NCBI RefSeq assembly: GCF_011047315.1
Contig: NZ_CP049259.1
Coordinates: 1,550,001 to 1,614,000, forward strand
From: Altererythrobacter sp. BO-6
GTDB lineage: Bacteria; Pseudomonadota; Alphaproteobacteria; Sphingomonadales; Sphingomonadaceae
Direction: 5' to 3'
Length of the DNA stretch: 64,000 nt
Below are positions 27,728-35,776 of the stretch, one piece after another (the first letter of the stretch is position 1; every line of letters begins with the position of its first letter). The notes beneath the pieces were generated by a model. The model had not been told where the DNA came from. It worked only from the letters and a program-made list of their open reading frames with translations, and ran no database searches. Position numbers and translations under genes: made by a program.

Positions 27728-30076
27728 ATGGCCACCCGTGCGATGAGCAAGAAAGGCGCGACTGACTGGCGCGCGGCATTTCGCCGTTCGATGCGCCGTG
27801 CCGCGCAGATGGCGGGAGGCGGCGCGCTGTTCGTGCTGATGCTGTTCCTGGCGCTGGCGATGGCGAGCTATACCCAGACCGATCCGAGCGGATCGACCGC
27901 GGCTTCGGGTGAGGACATCCGCAACTGGATGGGCGCCAGCGGCGCCTGGGCTGCGGACAAGGTGCTGGGCACTTTCGGCATTACTGCCGTGCTGCTGTTG
28001 CCGCTGCTCTATATCGCCGCGCGCAAGCTGTGGCGCGATGTCGAGCACGAGGATGAGCCTGACACCACGCGCTGGTGGCTGCCGCTGGGGATGCTGCTGC
28101 TTGCCATGGTGCTGCTGTCGAGCGTCCTGACGCTGGTTTTCGAAGGGCCCAAGACCACACTGCCCGCACAGATGGGCGGCATTTCCGGGCTGCTTGGCGC
28201 AGGTGCCATCACTGCGGTGGCGGCCCGTTTCGGCGAAGATGCCGCAGGTTGGGTCACCTGGGGGCTGGTGCTGGCAAGCCTTGGCGGCGGGATTGCGCTG
28301 CTGACCCGCGTATTCGCGATCGACTGGCACAGCCTGCTGACCCTGCCGGACTTCGCGCGACGCCTGCTGCCCGAACGCAGCACGCGCGAGATCACCGACG
28401 ATCCCGCTCAGGCCACACTGGCCCGCGGCAAGGCGCGGCGGGCCAAGCCCGCGGCAGAAGCACGGCCAGAACCGGCCCCGCGCCGCGCGCCGGAAATCAG
28501 CGATCCTTCCGCCCCGCCCAAGCCCGCGGTCATGCCCAAGGCCAAGCAGCGGGACATGTTCGCAAGCTTTGACCTGCCCAGCCTTGACCTGTTGGCCGAT
28601 GCCCCGGCGAATAACGCGCCCAAGCTCGACAAGATGGCGCTGGAACGCAATGCGCGGCTGCTGGAAAACGTGCTCGACGATTTCAACGTCAAGGGCGAAA
28701 TCACTGCGGTCCGGACCGGACCGGTGGTGACCATGTACGAGCTTGAGCCCGCCCCGGGCATCAAGGCCAGCCGCGTGGTCGGCCTTGCCGAAGATATCGC
28801 CCGCAACATGAGCGCCATTTCCGCGCGCGTATCCCCGATCCCCGGCCGCACGGTGATGGGGATCGAGCTGCCCAACGCCGAACGGCAGATGGTCAGCTTC
28901 AAGGAATTGGCCGCTTGCGCCGCCTTTGCCGAGAACAAGGGCAATCTCCCGATCATCCTGGGCAAGGATATCGCCGGCGAACCGATCGTGGCGGACCTTG
29001 CCGCCATGCCGCATTTGCTGGTGGCGGGCACCACCGGCAGCGGTAAATCGGTCGGCCTCAACGCGATCCTCTTGAGCCTGCTCTATCGCTTCACACCCGC
29101 CGAATGCCGCCTGATCCTGATCGATCCGAAGGTCCTGGAGCTCAAGACCTACGACGATATCCCGCATCTGCTTTCACCGGTGGTGACCGAGCCGCACAAA
29201 TCGGTGCGCGCGCTCAAATGGGCAGTCGAAGAGATGGAGCGGCGCTATCGCCAGATGTCCTCGGTCAATTCGCGCAACATCAATTCCTTTAACGAGAAGG
29301 TTTCGACTGCCGCCGCCAAGGGCAAGCCGCTGGGCCGCCGCGTGCAGGCCGGGTTCGATCCCGAGACCGGTGACGAGATCTACGAGGAAGAACAGCTCGA
29401 TTACGAACCGCTGCCCCAGATCGTGCTGATCGTCGACGAACTGGCCGACCTGATGGTCACAGTCGGCAAGGAAATCGAAGTCCTGATCCAGCGGCTCAGC
29501 CAGAAGTCGCGCGCGGCGGGCATCCATCTGATCATGGCGACGCAGCGCCCCTCGGTCGATGTCATCACCGGCGTGATCAAGGCGAACCTGCCGACCCGCA
29601 TCAGCTTCAAGGTGACCAGCCGGATCGACAGCCGCACGATCCTGGGCGAGCAGGGCGCCGAGCAGCTGCTGGGCAAGGGCGACATGCTCTACAAGCCCAA
29701 TACGGGCGCGCTCATCCGCGTCCACGGCCCGTTTGTGGGCGATGACGAAGTCGAGCGCGTGGCCGATTTCTGGCGCTCACAGGGCAAGCCCGACTATATC
29801 GATGCAGTCACCGAAGAGCCGGAAGATGGCGGCTTCAGTTTCGAGGACGAGTTCACCGCCTCGGACAATCCCGAAGAGCGCAAATATCGCCAGGCGTGCC
29901 AGATTGTGTTCGAGAACCAGAAAGCATCCGGTTCATGGCTCCAGCGCCAGATGGGCGTTGGCTACAACACAGCAGCCAAATGGATCGAACGGATGGAGAG
30001 CGAAGGGCTGGTCGGCCCCGCCAACCACGTCGGGCGGCGTGAAATCTTCCGCGATCGGGACGGCAATCCGATCTGA
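27728..30076 (+). CDS. ftsK: FtsK/SpoIIIE-type DNA translocase
   Basis: A 782-residue septal DNA pump for chromosome segregation. Four or five N-terminal membrane helices (residues 30-200) are followed by a Pro/Ala-rich linker (about 225-290). The motor has Walker A LLVAGTTGSGKSVGLNAILL near 428-447 and Walker B IVLIVDELADLMVTVGKEIE near 563-582. The C-terminal gamma winged helix, from about 720, includes SGSWLQRQMGVGYNTAAKWI and is the part that reads KOPS orientation sequences. The start ATG is preceded by CAGGAGGAA. The length is short to normal for alphaproteobacteria. Confidence 0.96.
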   Translation: MATRAMSKKGATDWRAAFRRSMRRAAQMAGGGALFVLMLFLALAMASYTQTDPSGSTAASGEDIRNWMGASGAWAADKVLGTFGITAVLLLPLLYIAARKLWRDVEHEDEPDTTRWWLPLGMLLLAMVLLSSVLTLVFEGPKTTLPAQMGGISGLLGAGAITAVAARFGEDAAGWVTWGLVLASLGGGIALLTRVFAIDWHSLLTLPDFARRLLPERSTREITDDPAQATLARGKARRAKPAAEARPEPAPRRAPEISDPSAPPKPAVMPKAKQRDMFASFDLPSLDLLADAPANNAPKLDKMALERNARLLENVLDDFNVKGEITAVRTGPVVTMYELEPAPGIKASRVVGLAEDIARNMSAISARVSPIPGRTVMGIELPNAERQMVSFKELAACAAFAENKGNLPIILGKDIAGEPIVADLAAMPHLLVAGTTGSGKSVGLNAILLSLLYRFTPAECRLILIDPKVLELKTYDDIPHLLSPVVTEPHKSVRALKWAVEEMERRYRQMSSVNSRNINSFNEKVSTAAAKGKPLGRRVQAGFDPETGDEIYEEEQLDYEPLPQIVLIVDELADLMVTVGKEIEVLIQRLSQKSRAAGIHLIMATQRPSVDVITGVIKANLPTRISFKVTSRIDSRTILGEQGAEQLLGKGDMLYKPNTGALIRVHGPFVGDDEVERVADFWRSQGKPDYIDAVTEEPEDGGFSFEDEFTASDNPEERKYRQACQIVFENQKASGSWLQRQMGVGYNTAAKWIERMESEGLVGPANHVGRREIFRDRDGNPI

Positions 30077-30223
30077 TCCGGGTCTCCGGCACTGTTGCAT
30101 CATTGTCACGAAGTGCAAGGATTAGCGCTCAAAACTGTAATATTCTTCTCTAAGTCGGCACCAAGCGGTAATTCATTGTGTTTAGAGGGCTGGGGCTGCC
30201 CGATAACAAGAGGAAAATCCGCA

Positions 30224-32878
30224 ATGTCATTACGTCTTGCATTCCAAACCAGTTGTGCCGTCTCGGCGTTTGCGATTTCTGCGTTGGCCACTCCGGCTGT
30301 GGCTCAGAACAATCCTGATCAGGCTGGCGCGGAATCCGGCGAAGGCGAAGCGATCGTTGTGATCGGTACGCGCCGGACGGACCGCTCAGTAACCGATTCA
30401 GCATCTCCAATCGACGTGATCGGCGCGACCGAACTGGGTGCGCAACCCTCGATCAACATGCTCGACACGGTTCGCAACATCGTGCCGTCTTTCTTTGTGC
30501 CGCAGAACACGATTTCCGACGCTTCGACCTTCGTGCGCCCGCCTTCGCTACGCGGTCTTGGCGCTGACCAGATCCTCGTAATGATCAACGGCAAGCGCTA
30601 CAACCGCGCCGCGCTGGTGCAGGTCTATTCCGGCGCTGACACGGCTCTGTCCTATGGCTCGCAGGGTGCCGACATCTCGAATATCCCGGCGATCTCGGTC
30701 AAGAACCTGCAAATCCTGCGCGACGGTGCGACCGCGCAATACGGTTCCGATGCTATCGGCGGCGTGATCAACTACCAGATCCGCGACGATGCGGGCTTCG
30801 AACTCCAGGGCTTGTGGGGCCAGACTTACGAAGGCGATGGCGACCGCAAGCAGATCGGCGGTTATGCCGGTTTCAACCTTGGCGATGCCGGCTTCATTTC
30901 GCTTTCGGGCGAATGGTACGAGGACGACGGAACCAGCCGCGGTGCGACCCGCCCGACCGCCATCAATTTTGCCACGCTCAATCCAACACTGGTTGACACG
31001 ATCCCGAACTATCCGGGGCCGGCGCAGATCTGGGGTTCGTCGCCAGGTGACGGCTTCAAGATGTTCGCCAATGCGAAGTATGACTTCTCGGACGCGGCAC
31101 AGCTTTATGCCACCATCAATTACGCAGAAAGCAAGGCCAACCAGAGCTTCAACTATCGGCCTTCGCTGTCAGCCACAGGGCTGGTGGTTGACGACGGTTC
31201 AGGCACGCCCGCCACGCGCAACAATGGCCGTAACGGCTCGTTCAACACCATCTACCTCACGCCTTGCCCGGCGAACAACGCGACCTGCCCTGCCGGGGGC
31301 TTCGTACAGGACACCAACGTGTTCCTGTTCAGCTCCATTTATCCGGGCGGGTTCACGCCGCGCTTTATCGGCGAGGTCGAGCAGCTCTATGGCACCGCAG
31401 GGCTCAAGGGCGAGTTTGGCGGAGGGTTGACCTATGACCTGTCGGCCACGCTGGCGCGCAACTCGCTGTCGCTTTCGATGACGGATTCGCTCAGCGCCTC
31501 GTTCGGGCCGGATAGCCAGACCGAGTTCTTCTTTGGCGACCTGATCCAGCGCGAGCAAACCTACAACCTCGACCTGACCTATCCGCTTGAAGCCGGGCTA
31601 GCCAGCCCGATCACGCTGTCGGCCGGGGCAGAGTACCGCCGCGAGGAATATGAGAAGACAGTCGGCGATACCCAATCCTACGCAGCAGGCCCCTATGCCC
31701 GCCAGCCGCTCTATTCGCTCGTTTCGCCGGGCGTCTACGCTCCGGTGCTTGGTACCAACGGACAGCAGGTCGTCGCGTCGCAATCTCCGGCAGCCAGCGG
31801 TTACGGCGGTGTCAGCCCGGCCTTCGCCGGCAAGAGCGATCAGAACAGTTATGGCTTCTACGTTGGGGCCGAAACTGACGTGACGGATGCCCTGACGATG
31901 GGCGTCGCTGGTCGTTATGAAGATTACAGCACCTTCGGCAGCGCCTTCGTCTGGAAGGCGAATGCCCTGCTCGAACTTAGCGATGCATTGTCGGTCCGCG
32001 CCACCATCGGCACAGGCTTCCACGCCCCCTCGCCTGGTCAGAACAATACCCAGATCGTCACGACCAACTTCCGCAGCGGTAACGCAGTTCAGACCGGCAC
32101 ATACCCGGTATCCAGCGAAATCGCGCAATTCTACGGAGCGGAGTCGCTAAGGCCTGAAAAGTCGAACAACTATGGCGCGGGCTTCATCCTCAAGCCGTTC
32201 GACGACTTCACCCTGACGGTCGATGGCTACATCATCGACGTGCGCAACCGCATCGGTATTTCGCAGACCTTTACCGTGACAGCGGCCGATGTCACCGCGC
32301 TTCCGGCGCTGGCGATCGCCGGGGTCGGTGGTGACGTGAACTACTTCACCAACGGGTTCGACACTTCGACCAAGGGGATCGACGCCGTCGCCAGCTATCG
32401 CACTGATCTGGCGGGTGGGCCGCTCAACCTGACGATGGCCTACGCCTTCAACAAGAGCAAGGTTACCGACTTCGACCCCTCGGTGATCAGCGCCGCTCAG
32501 CGGTTCAACATCGCCAACCTGCCGCCCAAGCATCGCCTCAATACTTCGGCCAATTGGCAGATCGGCGATTTCCAGGTGAATGCCCGGGTGAACTACTTCA
32601 GTTCGTGGGCCAACCAGCTGGAGTATCCCGGCCAGCGCTTCGGCGCGAAGGCAACGGCTGACCTCGATGTGAGCTATACCTTCATGGAAAGCTTTACGCT
32701 CACCGTTGGCGCGAACAATCTGTTCGACACCTATCCTGACCGGATCGCGGCATCGACGACCAACCCGATCTATGCGCTGACTGACAGCTTGGCCGATGGC
32801 CAGATCTATCCGCGCTCGGGCGGTCCCTTCGGGATCAACGGCGGGTTCTATTACGCGAGGCTCCGGATCAAGTACTGA
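30224..32878 (+). CDS. TonB-dependent outer-membrane receptor (large)
   Basis: An 884-residue receptor. The signal peptide is SCAVSAFAISALATPAVAQ, followed by the TonB box EAIVVIGTRRTDRSV. The plug has RPPSLRGLGADQILVMINGK and ILRDGATAQYGSDAIGGVIN, and the barrel ends in a YYARLRIKY strand. The VMINGKRYNRAALVQV form with the RDGATAQYGSDAIGGV block is typical of large receptors of sphingomonads and xanthomonads, often for carbohydrates or other large nutrients. The ATG at 30224 with AAGAGGAAAA upstream is the natural start; the open frame before it is AT-richer leader DNA. A perfect terminator follows. Confidence 0.93.
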   Translation: MSLRLAFQTSCAVSAFAISALATPAVAQNNPDQAGAESGEGEAIVVIGTRRTDRSVTDSASPIDVIGATELGAQPSINMLDTVRNIVPSFFVPQNTISDASTFVRPPSLRGLGADQILVMINGKRYNRAALVQVYSGADTALSYGSQGADISNIPAISVKNLQILRDGATAQYGSDAIGGVINYQIRDDAGFELQGLWGQTYEGDGDRKQIGGYAGFNLGDAGFISLSGEWYEDDGTSRGATRPTAINFATLNPTLVDTIPNYPGPAQIWGSSPGDGFKMFANAKYDFSDAAQLYATINYAESKANQSFNYRPSLSATGLVVDDGSGTPATRNNGRNGSFNTIYLTPCPANNATCPAGGFVQDTNVFLFSSIYPGGFTPRFIGEVEQLYGTAGLKGEFGGGLTYDLSATLARNSLSLSMTDSLSASFGPDSQTEFFFGDLIQREQTYNLDLTYPLEAGLASPITLSAGAEYRREEYEKTVGDTQSYAAGPYARQPLYSLVSPGVYAPVLGTNGQQVVASQSPAASGYGGVSPAFAGKSDQNSYGFYVGAETDVTDALTMGVAGRYEDYSTFGSAFVWKANALLELSDALSVRATIGTGFHAPSPGQNNTQIVTTNFRSGNAVQTGTYPVSSEIAQFYGAESLRPEKSNNYGAGFILKPFDDFTLTVDGYIIDVRNRIGISQTFTVTAADVTALPALAIAGVGGDVNYFTNGFDTSTKGIDAVASYRTDLAGGPLNLTMAYAFNKSKVTDFDPSVISAAQRFNIANLPPKHRLNTSANWQIGDFQVNARVNYFSSWANQLEYPGQRFGAKATADLDVSYTFMESFTLTVGANNLFDTYPDRIAASTTNPIYALTDSLADGQIYPRSGGPFGINGGFYYARLRIKY

Positions 32879-32904
32879 TCCGCAGCGCTTTCGCATGCAA
32901 TCAG

Positions 32905-32934
32905 AAACGGCCGGGGAACTCCCCGGCCGTTTTC
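32905..32934 (+). terminator. Rho-independent terminator after the second TonB receptor
   Basis: A 12-bp perfect stem (AAACGGCCGGGG with CCCCGGCCGTTT), loop AACT, then TTTTC. It is located 27 bp after the stop codon. Confidence 0.92.
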
Positions 32935-32967
32935 TTTTGCGCGGCCAGTCTGTCGGCCACTCCACGC

Positions 32968-33003
32968 AAAAAACGCCGCCCCGTCGCAGTGACGGAGCGG
33001 CGC
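32968..33003 (-). terminator. Rho-independent terminator after pstS
   Basis: Read on the minus strand, GCGCCGCTCCGTC, a five-base loop and GACGGGGCGGCG form a long stem with one mismatch, followed by six T. It lies 29 bp past the pstS stop and is separate from the plus-strand terminator of the receptor. Confidence 0.9.
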
Positions 33004-33031
33004 TTCTCGCTGTAATCGGGGGAGAGGTCGA

Positions 33032-34075
33032 TTACTTCAGATCATCAGCCGTAATCGTGGTGTGCTCGATTGCCGCCTGGGTGTACTTGGCACGAACTTC
33101 TTCCGACGAGGGGACCAGGCCGATCTTCGTCAGGATGCCGTCGGGGCCCCAGCTCTCCGTCCACTTGACCAGGAATTCCTTCAGGCCCGGGATCGCAGCC
33201 AGGTGTGCCTTCTTCACATAGATGAACATCTGGCGTGCACCCGGATAGGCGCCACTGACGATGTTCTCATAGGTCGGGGCGGAACCGTTCATCGGCAGGC
33301 CCTGGACCTTGTCGGCGTTCTCTTCGAGGAAGGAATAGCCGAACACGCCAACGGCGCGCGAATTTCCGGCCAGCTTCTGGACGATCAGGTTGTCCTGCTC
33401 GCCCTGGTCGACATAGGCGCCGTCCGAGCGCACTTCGGTGCAGAGCTGGTCATACTTGTCTTCGTCGCTGTCCTTCAGCGCCTTCATTGCCGGATCGCTC
33501 TGGCAGCCCTTCTCGAGGATCAGTTCCTTGAGCGAGTCGCGCGTGCCCGAGGTCGAGGGCGGGCCGTAGACCAGGATCGGTTCGTTCGGCAGCGAAGGAT
33601 CGACATCCGACCAGTTCTTTGCGGTCTGCTCGCCGCCATAGGGGCTGGCGGCCAGCGCTTCGTAAACCAGCTGCGGGGTCAGGTTCATGGTTATGCCACC
33701 AGCAGCCGAAGCAAAGACCAGCCCGTCCAGCCCGACTTGCATCTCGATGATGTCGGTCACGCCATTCTTCTGGCAATCTTCGAATTCGCCCGGCTTCATC
33801 CGGCGCGAGGCATTGGCGATGTCAGGCGTGTTGGCGCCTACGCCGGCGCAGAACAGCTTGATCCCGCCGCCGGTGCCGGTGGATTCGATCAGCGGCGATT
33901 TGAATTCGGGGTTTTCGCGCGCGAAGGTTTCCGAAACCTGCTTGGCGAAGGGGAATACGGTCGAGGAGCCGACCGCGCGGATCGAATCCCGCGTGCCGGA
34001 AGTGCCCGTTTCGCCGCAAGCGGCGAGCGCCAGGGTGGAAAGCGCAATCAGGCAGGTAGTCTTGAAGTGACGCAT
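33032..34075 (-). CDS. pstS: Phosphate-binding lipoprotein PstS of the phosphate ABC transporter
   Basis: A 347-residue high-affinity phosphate receptor. The ATG at 34075 gives a signal with lipobox LAAC (MRHFKTTCLIALSTLALAAC), so it is membrane-anchored. Phosphate-loop residues are in IRAVGSSTVFPFAKQVSE, SPLIESTGTGGGIKLFCAG, DIANASRRMKP and YGPPSTSGTRDSLKELIL. The variant with a long AFxRDxx-free middle section matches the PstS class common in alphaproteobacteria. A near-perfect Pho box lies 57 bp upstream. pstC, pstA, pstB and phoU are not in the window. Confidence 0.94.
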   Translation of the reverse strand: MRHFKTTCLIALSTLALAACGETGTSGTRDSIRAVGSSTVFPFAKQVSETFARENPEFKSPLIESTGTGGGIKLFCAGVGANTPDIANASRRMKPGEFEDCQKNGVTDIIEMQVGLDGLVFASAAGGITMNLTPQLVYEALAASPYGGEQTAKNWSDVDPSLPNEPILVYGPPSTSGTRDSLKELILEKGCQSDPAMKALKDSDEDKYDQLCTEVRSDGAYVDQGEQDNLIVQKLAGNSRAVGVFGYSFLEENADKVQGLPMNGSAPTYENIVSGAYPGARQMFIYVKKAHLAAIPGLKEFLVKWTESWGPDGILTKIGLVPSSEEVRAKYTQAAIEHTTITADDLK

Positions 34076-34131
34076 GTGAGTTATCCTTGAATTGATCCCG
34101 GTTGGATTGACTGTCCGACTAGGACTGAAGC

Positions 34132-34149
34132 GTGACAGGAATGTGACAG
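34132..34149 (-). promoter_or_regulatory. Pho box upstream of pstS
   Basis: On the minus strand the sequence reads CTGTCAC-ATTC-CTGTCAC: two identical 7-base direct repeats with a 4-base spacer, the known PhoB-binding layout. It ends 57 bp before the pstS start codon. Confidence 0.9.
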
Positions 34150-34198
34150 GCGGGAGAGGCTCGGGAGGGCGCCTCGGCACACTCCCGATGCCGTTGCA

Positions 34199-35575
34199 TC
34201 AGAAGTCGATCTGGGCGCGCAGACCCATGACATCGACCCCGTAGGAGCGATCGCCGCCGGCCGCGGGATGGACCGCATCCGAAAATTGCAGCTTGCCGTA
34301 ATTGGCGAGCAGCATGGTGTAATCGGTCGGCTTCCAGGCCAGCGCCAGGTAATAACCGTCCTGCGTACCGCCGATGATGCCGCCGTCGTTGAGATCCAGC
34401 CGGTCGTAGCGCAGGTTAAGCTGGAGCGAGCCCATGCCGCCCTTGCCGACCGGATTGGCCGGCTTGGTGCGATCGAACGTGCCGCCCTTGTAGCCGCGCG
34501 TGTCGCCCTTGGTCAGGAAATAGCCCACTTCGGCATAGCCACCGAAGAAGGTCGGATCGGCGAGTGCGCCGGGCCGGTCGACCTGGTGCCAATAGCCTTC
34601 GACTGCGGCGTGGAACGGGCCGGAGATGAGCGCGCCTTCAAGGCCGTAGGAGGTCTCGCTGGCGGCCGAGAAATTGCCGGTATTCACGAAGCGCTCGTCG
34701 GTGAAGGCAACCAGTGGACGCTGACGGTAGCGCACCGTGCTGCCATCTTCGTATGAGCGGTAGTGCAGCGAGCCGCCGAGGTGGAGCTGCGCATCGCCCA
34801 GTTTGGGCATGAACACCACGCGGCCATCCGCGCTCCAGTTCTGGTTCGACAGGCGGTCCATGTTGTCGCTGAAGAGGCCGCCCTGCACCAGCACGTCGCC
34901 CTTGCCGTATTGCACACCCACGCCAACGCGGCGGATGAAGCCGAAAGCATCGGTGAAGGCCGCGCGCTCGATAAAGCTGGTGTGGAGCGAGCTGGTCAGT
35001 TCTTCCAGCGACTGGAAGTTGTTGAACTGGCCCACGCTGATTTCGACGTCACCAGCTTCGTAGGAGATCAGCGCGTCGGTAACCGCGACCTCGCTATTGG
35101 CAAAGTCGACTTCGAACTTGTAGCCGAAGCCGCCCGGCATATCGCCCTGCACGCCAAGCCGCGCACGGCGGACATTGGTGCCCCAGCCATCTTCGCGACC
35201 GGTGGAATCGGGCGCATTGACGAAGCCGGTGTCGTATTGCAAGCGGCCGCGCGGTTTAAAACTCCAGCCGCCGTCCGCCTTGATCTCCGGCGCGCCCTTG
35301 AAGGCGATGGTGGGCGACTTGGCGGCCTTTTCAGCGGCGGCACTGGCTGCCACGGCTGTTTCGTTGGCGGTTGCAGCCTGGGCGCTGGCAGCCTCTGCCT
35401 TGGCGTCAGCCTCGGCCAGTTCGGCCTCCAGCGCATCGATCCGCTGAGCCATCGCAGCCATGGTGGCGCGCATCTGGGCCAGTTCCTGCGCCAGTTCGGC
35501 GCTGTCTTGGGCAGCTGCAGGCTGGGCGAAACACAATGCACCGGCGGTGGCGCACAAAAGCATGGGGCGAAGCAT
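34199..35575 (-). CDS. OprO/OprP-type phosphate- or polyphosphate-selective porin
   Basis: A 458-residue outer-membrane porin. The signal peptide (MLRPMLLCATAGALCFAQ, then PAAAQ) is followed by an N-terminal coiled coil (residues about 25-75, ELAQELAQMRATMAAMAQRI and Ala-rich continuation). The OprO/P barrel starts with a GRLQYDTGFV-type strand and includes VGQFNNFQSLEELTSSLHTS, the conserved region after strand 3. The C-terminal strand is DVMGLRAQIDF. It precedes pstS on the same strand with 123 bp between, and each gene has its own Pho box. It would bring phosphate across the outer membrane for PstS. Confidence 0.92.
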   Translation of the reverse strand: MLRPMLLCATAGALCFAQPAAAQDSAELAQELAQMRATMAAMAQRIDALEAELAEADAKAEAASAQAATANETAVAASAAAEKAAKSPTIAFKGAPEIKADGGWSFKPRGRLQYDTGFVNAPDSTGREDGWGTNVRRARLGVQGDMPGGFGYKFEVDFANSEVAVTDALISYEAGDVEISVGQFNNFQSLEELTSSLHTSFIERAAFTDAFGFIRRVGVGVQYGKGDVLVQGGLFSDNMDRLSNQNWSADGRVVFMPKLGDAQLHLGGSLHYRSYEDGSTVRYRQRPLVAFTDERFVNTGNFSAASETSYGLEGALISGPFHAAVEGYWHQVDRPGALADPTFFGGYAEVGYFLTKGDTRGYKGGTFDRTKPANPVGKGGMGSLQLNLRYDRLDLNDGGIIGGTQDGYYLALAWKPTDYTMLLANYGKLQFSDAVHPAAGGDRSYGVDVMGLRAQIDF

Positions 35576-35623
35576 GAATATGTAATCCTTATTACCGGTA
35601 TTCGACGCCCCTATGTCGGTGAA

Positions 35624-35641
35624 ATGACAGTTTTGAGACAG
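35624..35641 (-). promoter_or_regulatory. Pho box upstream of the porin
   Basis: On the minus strand: CTGTCTC-AAAA-CTGTCAT, a strong match to the PhoB repeat with the canonical A-rich spacer, 48 bp before the porin start codon. Confidence 0.88.
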
Positions 35642-35776
35642 GCGACGATTTTCTCTGTAAGACATCGTTGGTTTCCCCGCCCGCAGTCGGCAAGACGCGG
35701 AATTGCATGAGTTTTTAGCTGGCCCACATAGAAAGACTTAACTCCATATCAACCAATCCTGGCTTAGCGCAGGGCG

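Noticed and set aside
27698..29167. A 489-codon minus-strand frame over ftsK
   Set aside because: No recognisable domain, His/Gln/Arg-rich as is typical for antisense frames; ftsK is unambiguous.
34150..34198. GC-rich stretch between porin and pstS as a terminator
   Set aside because: Weak, broken stem and no T tract on either strand.
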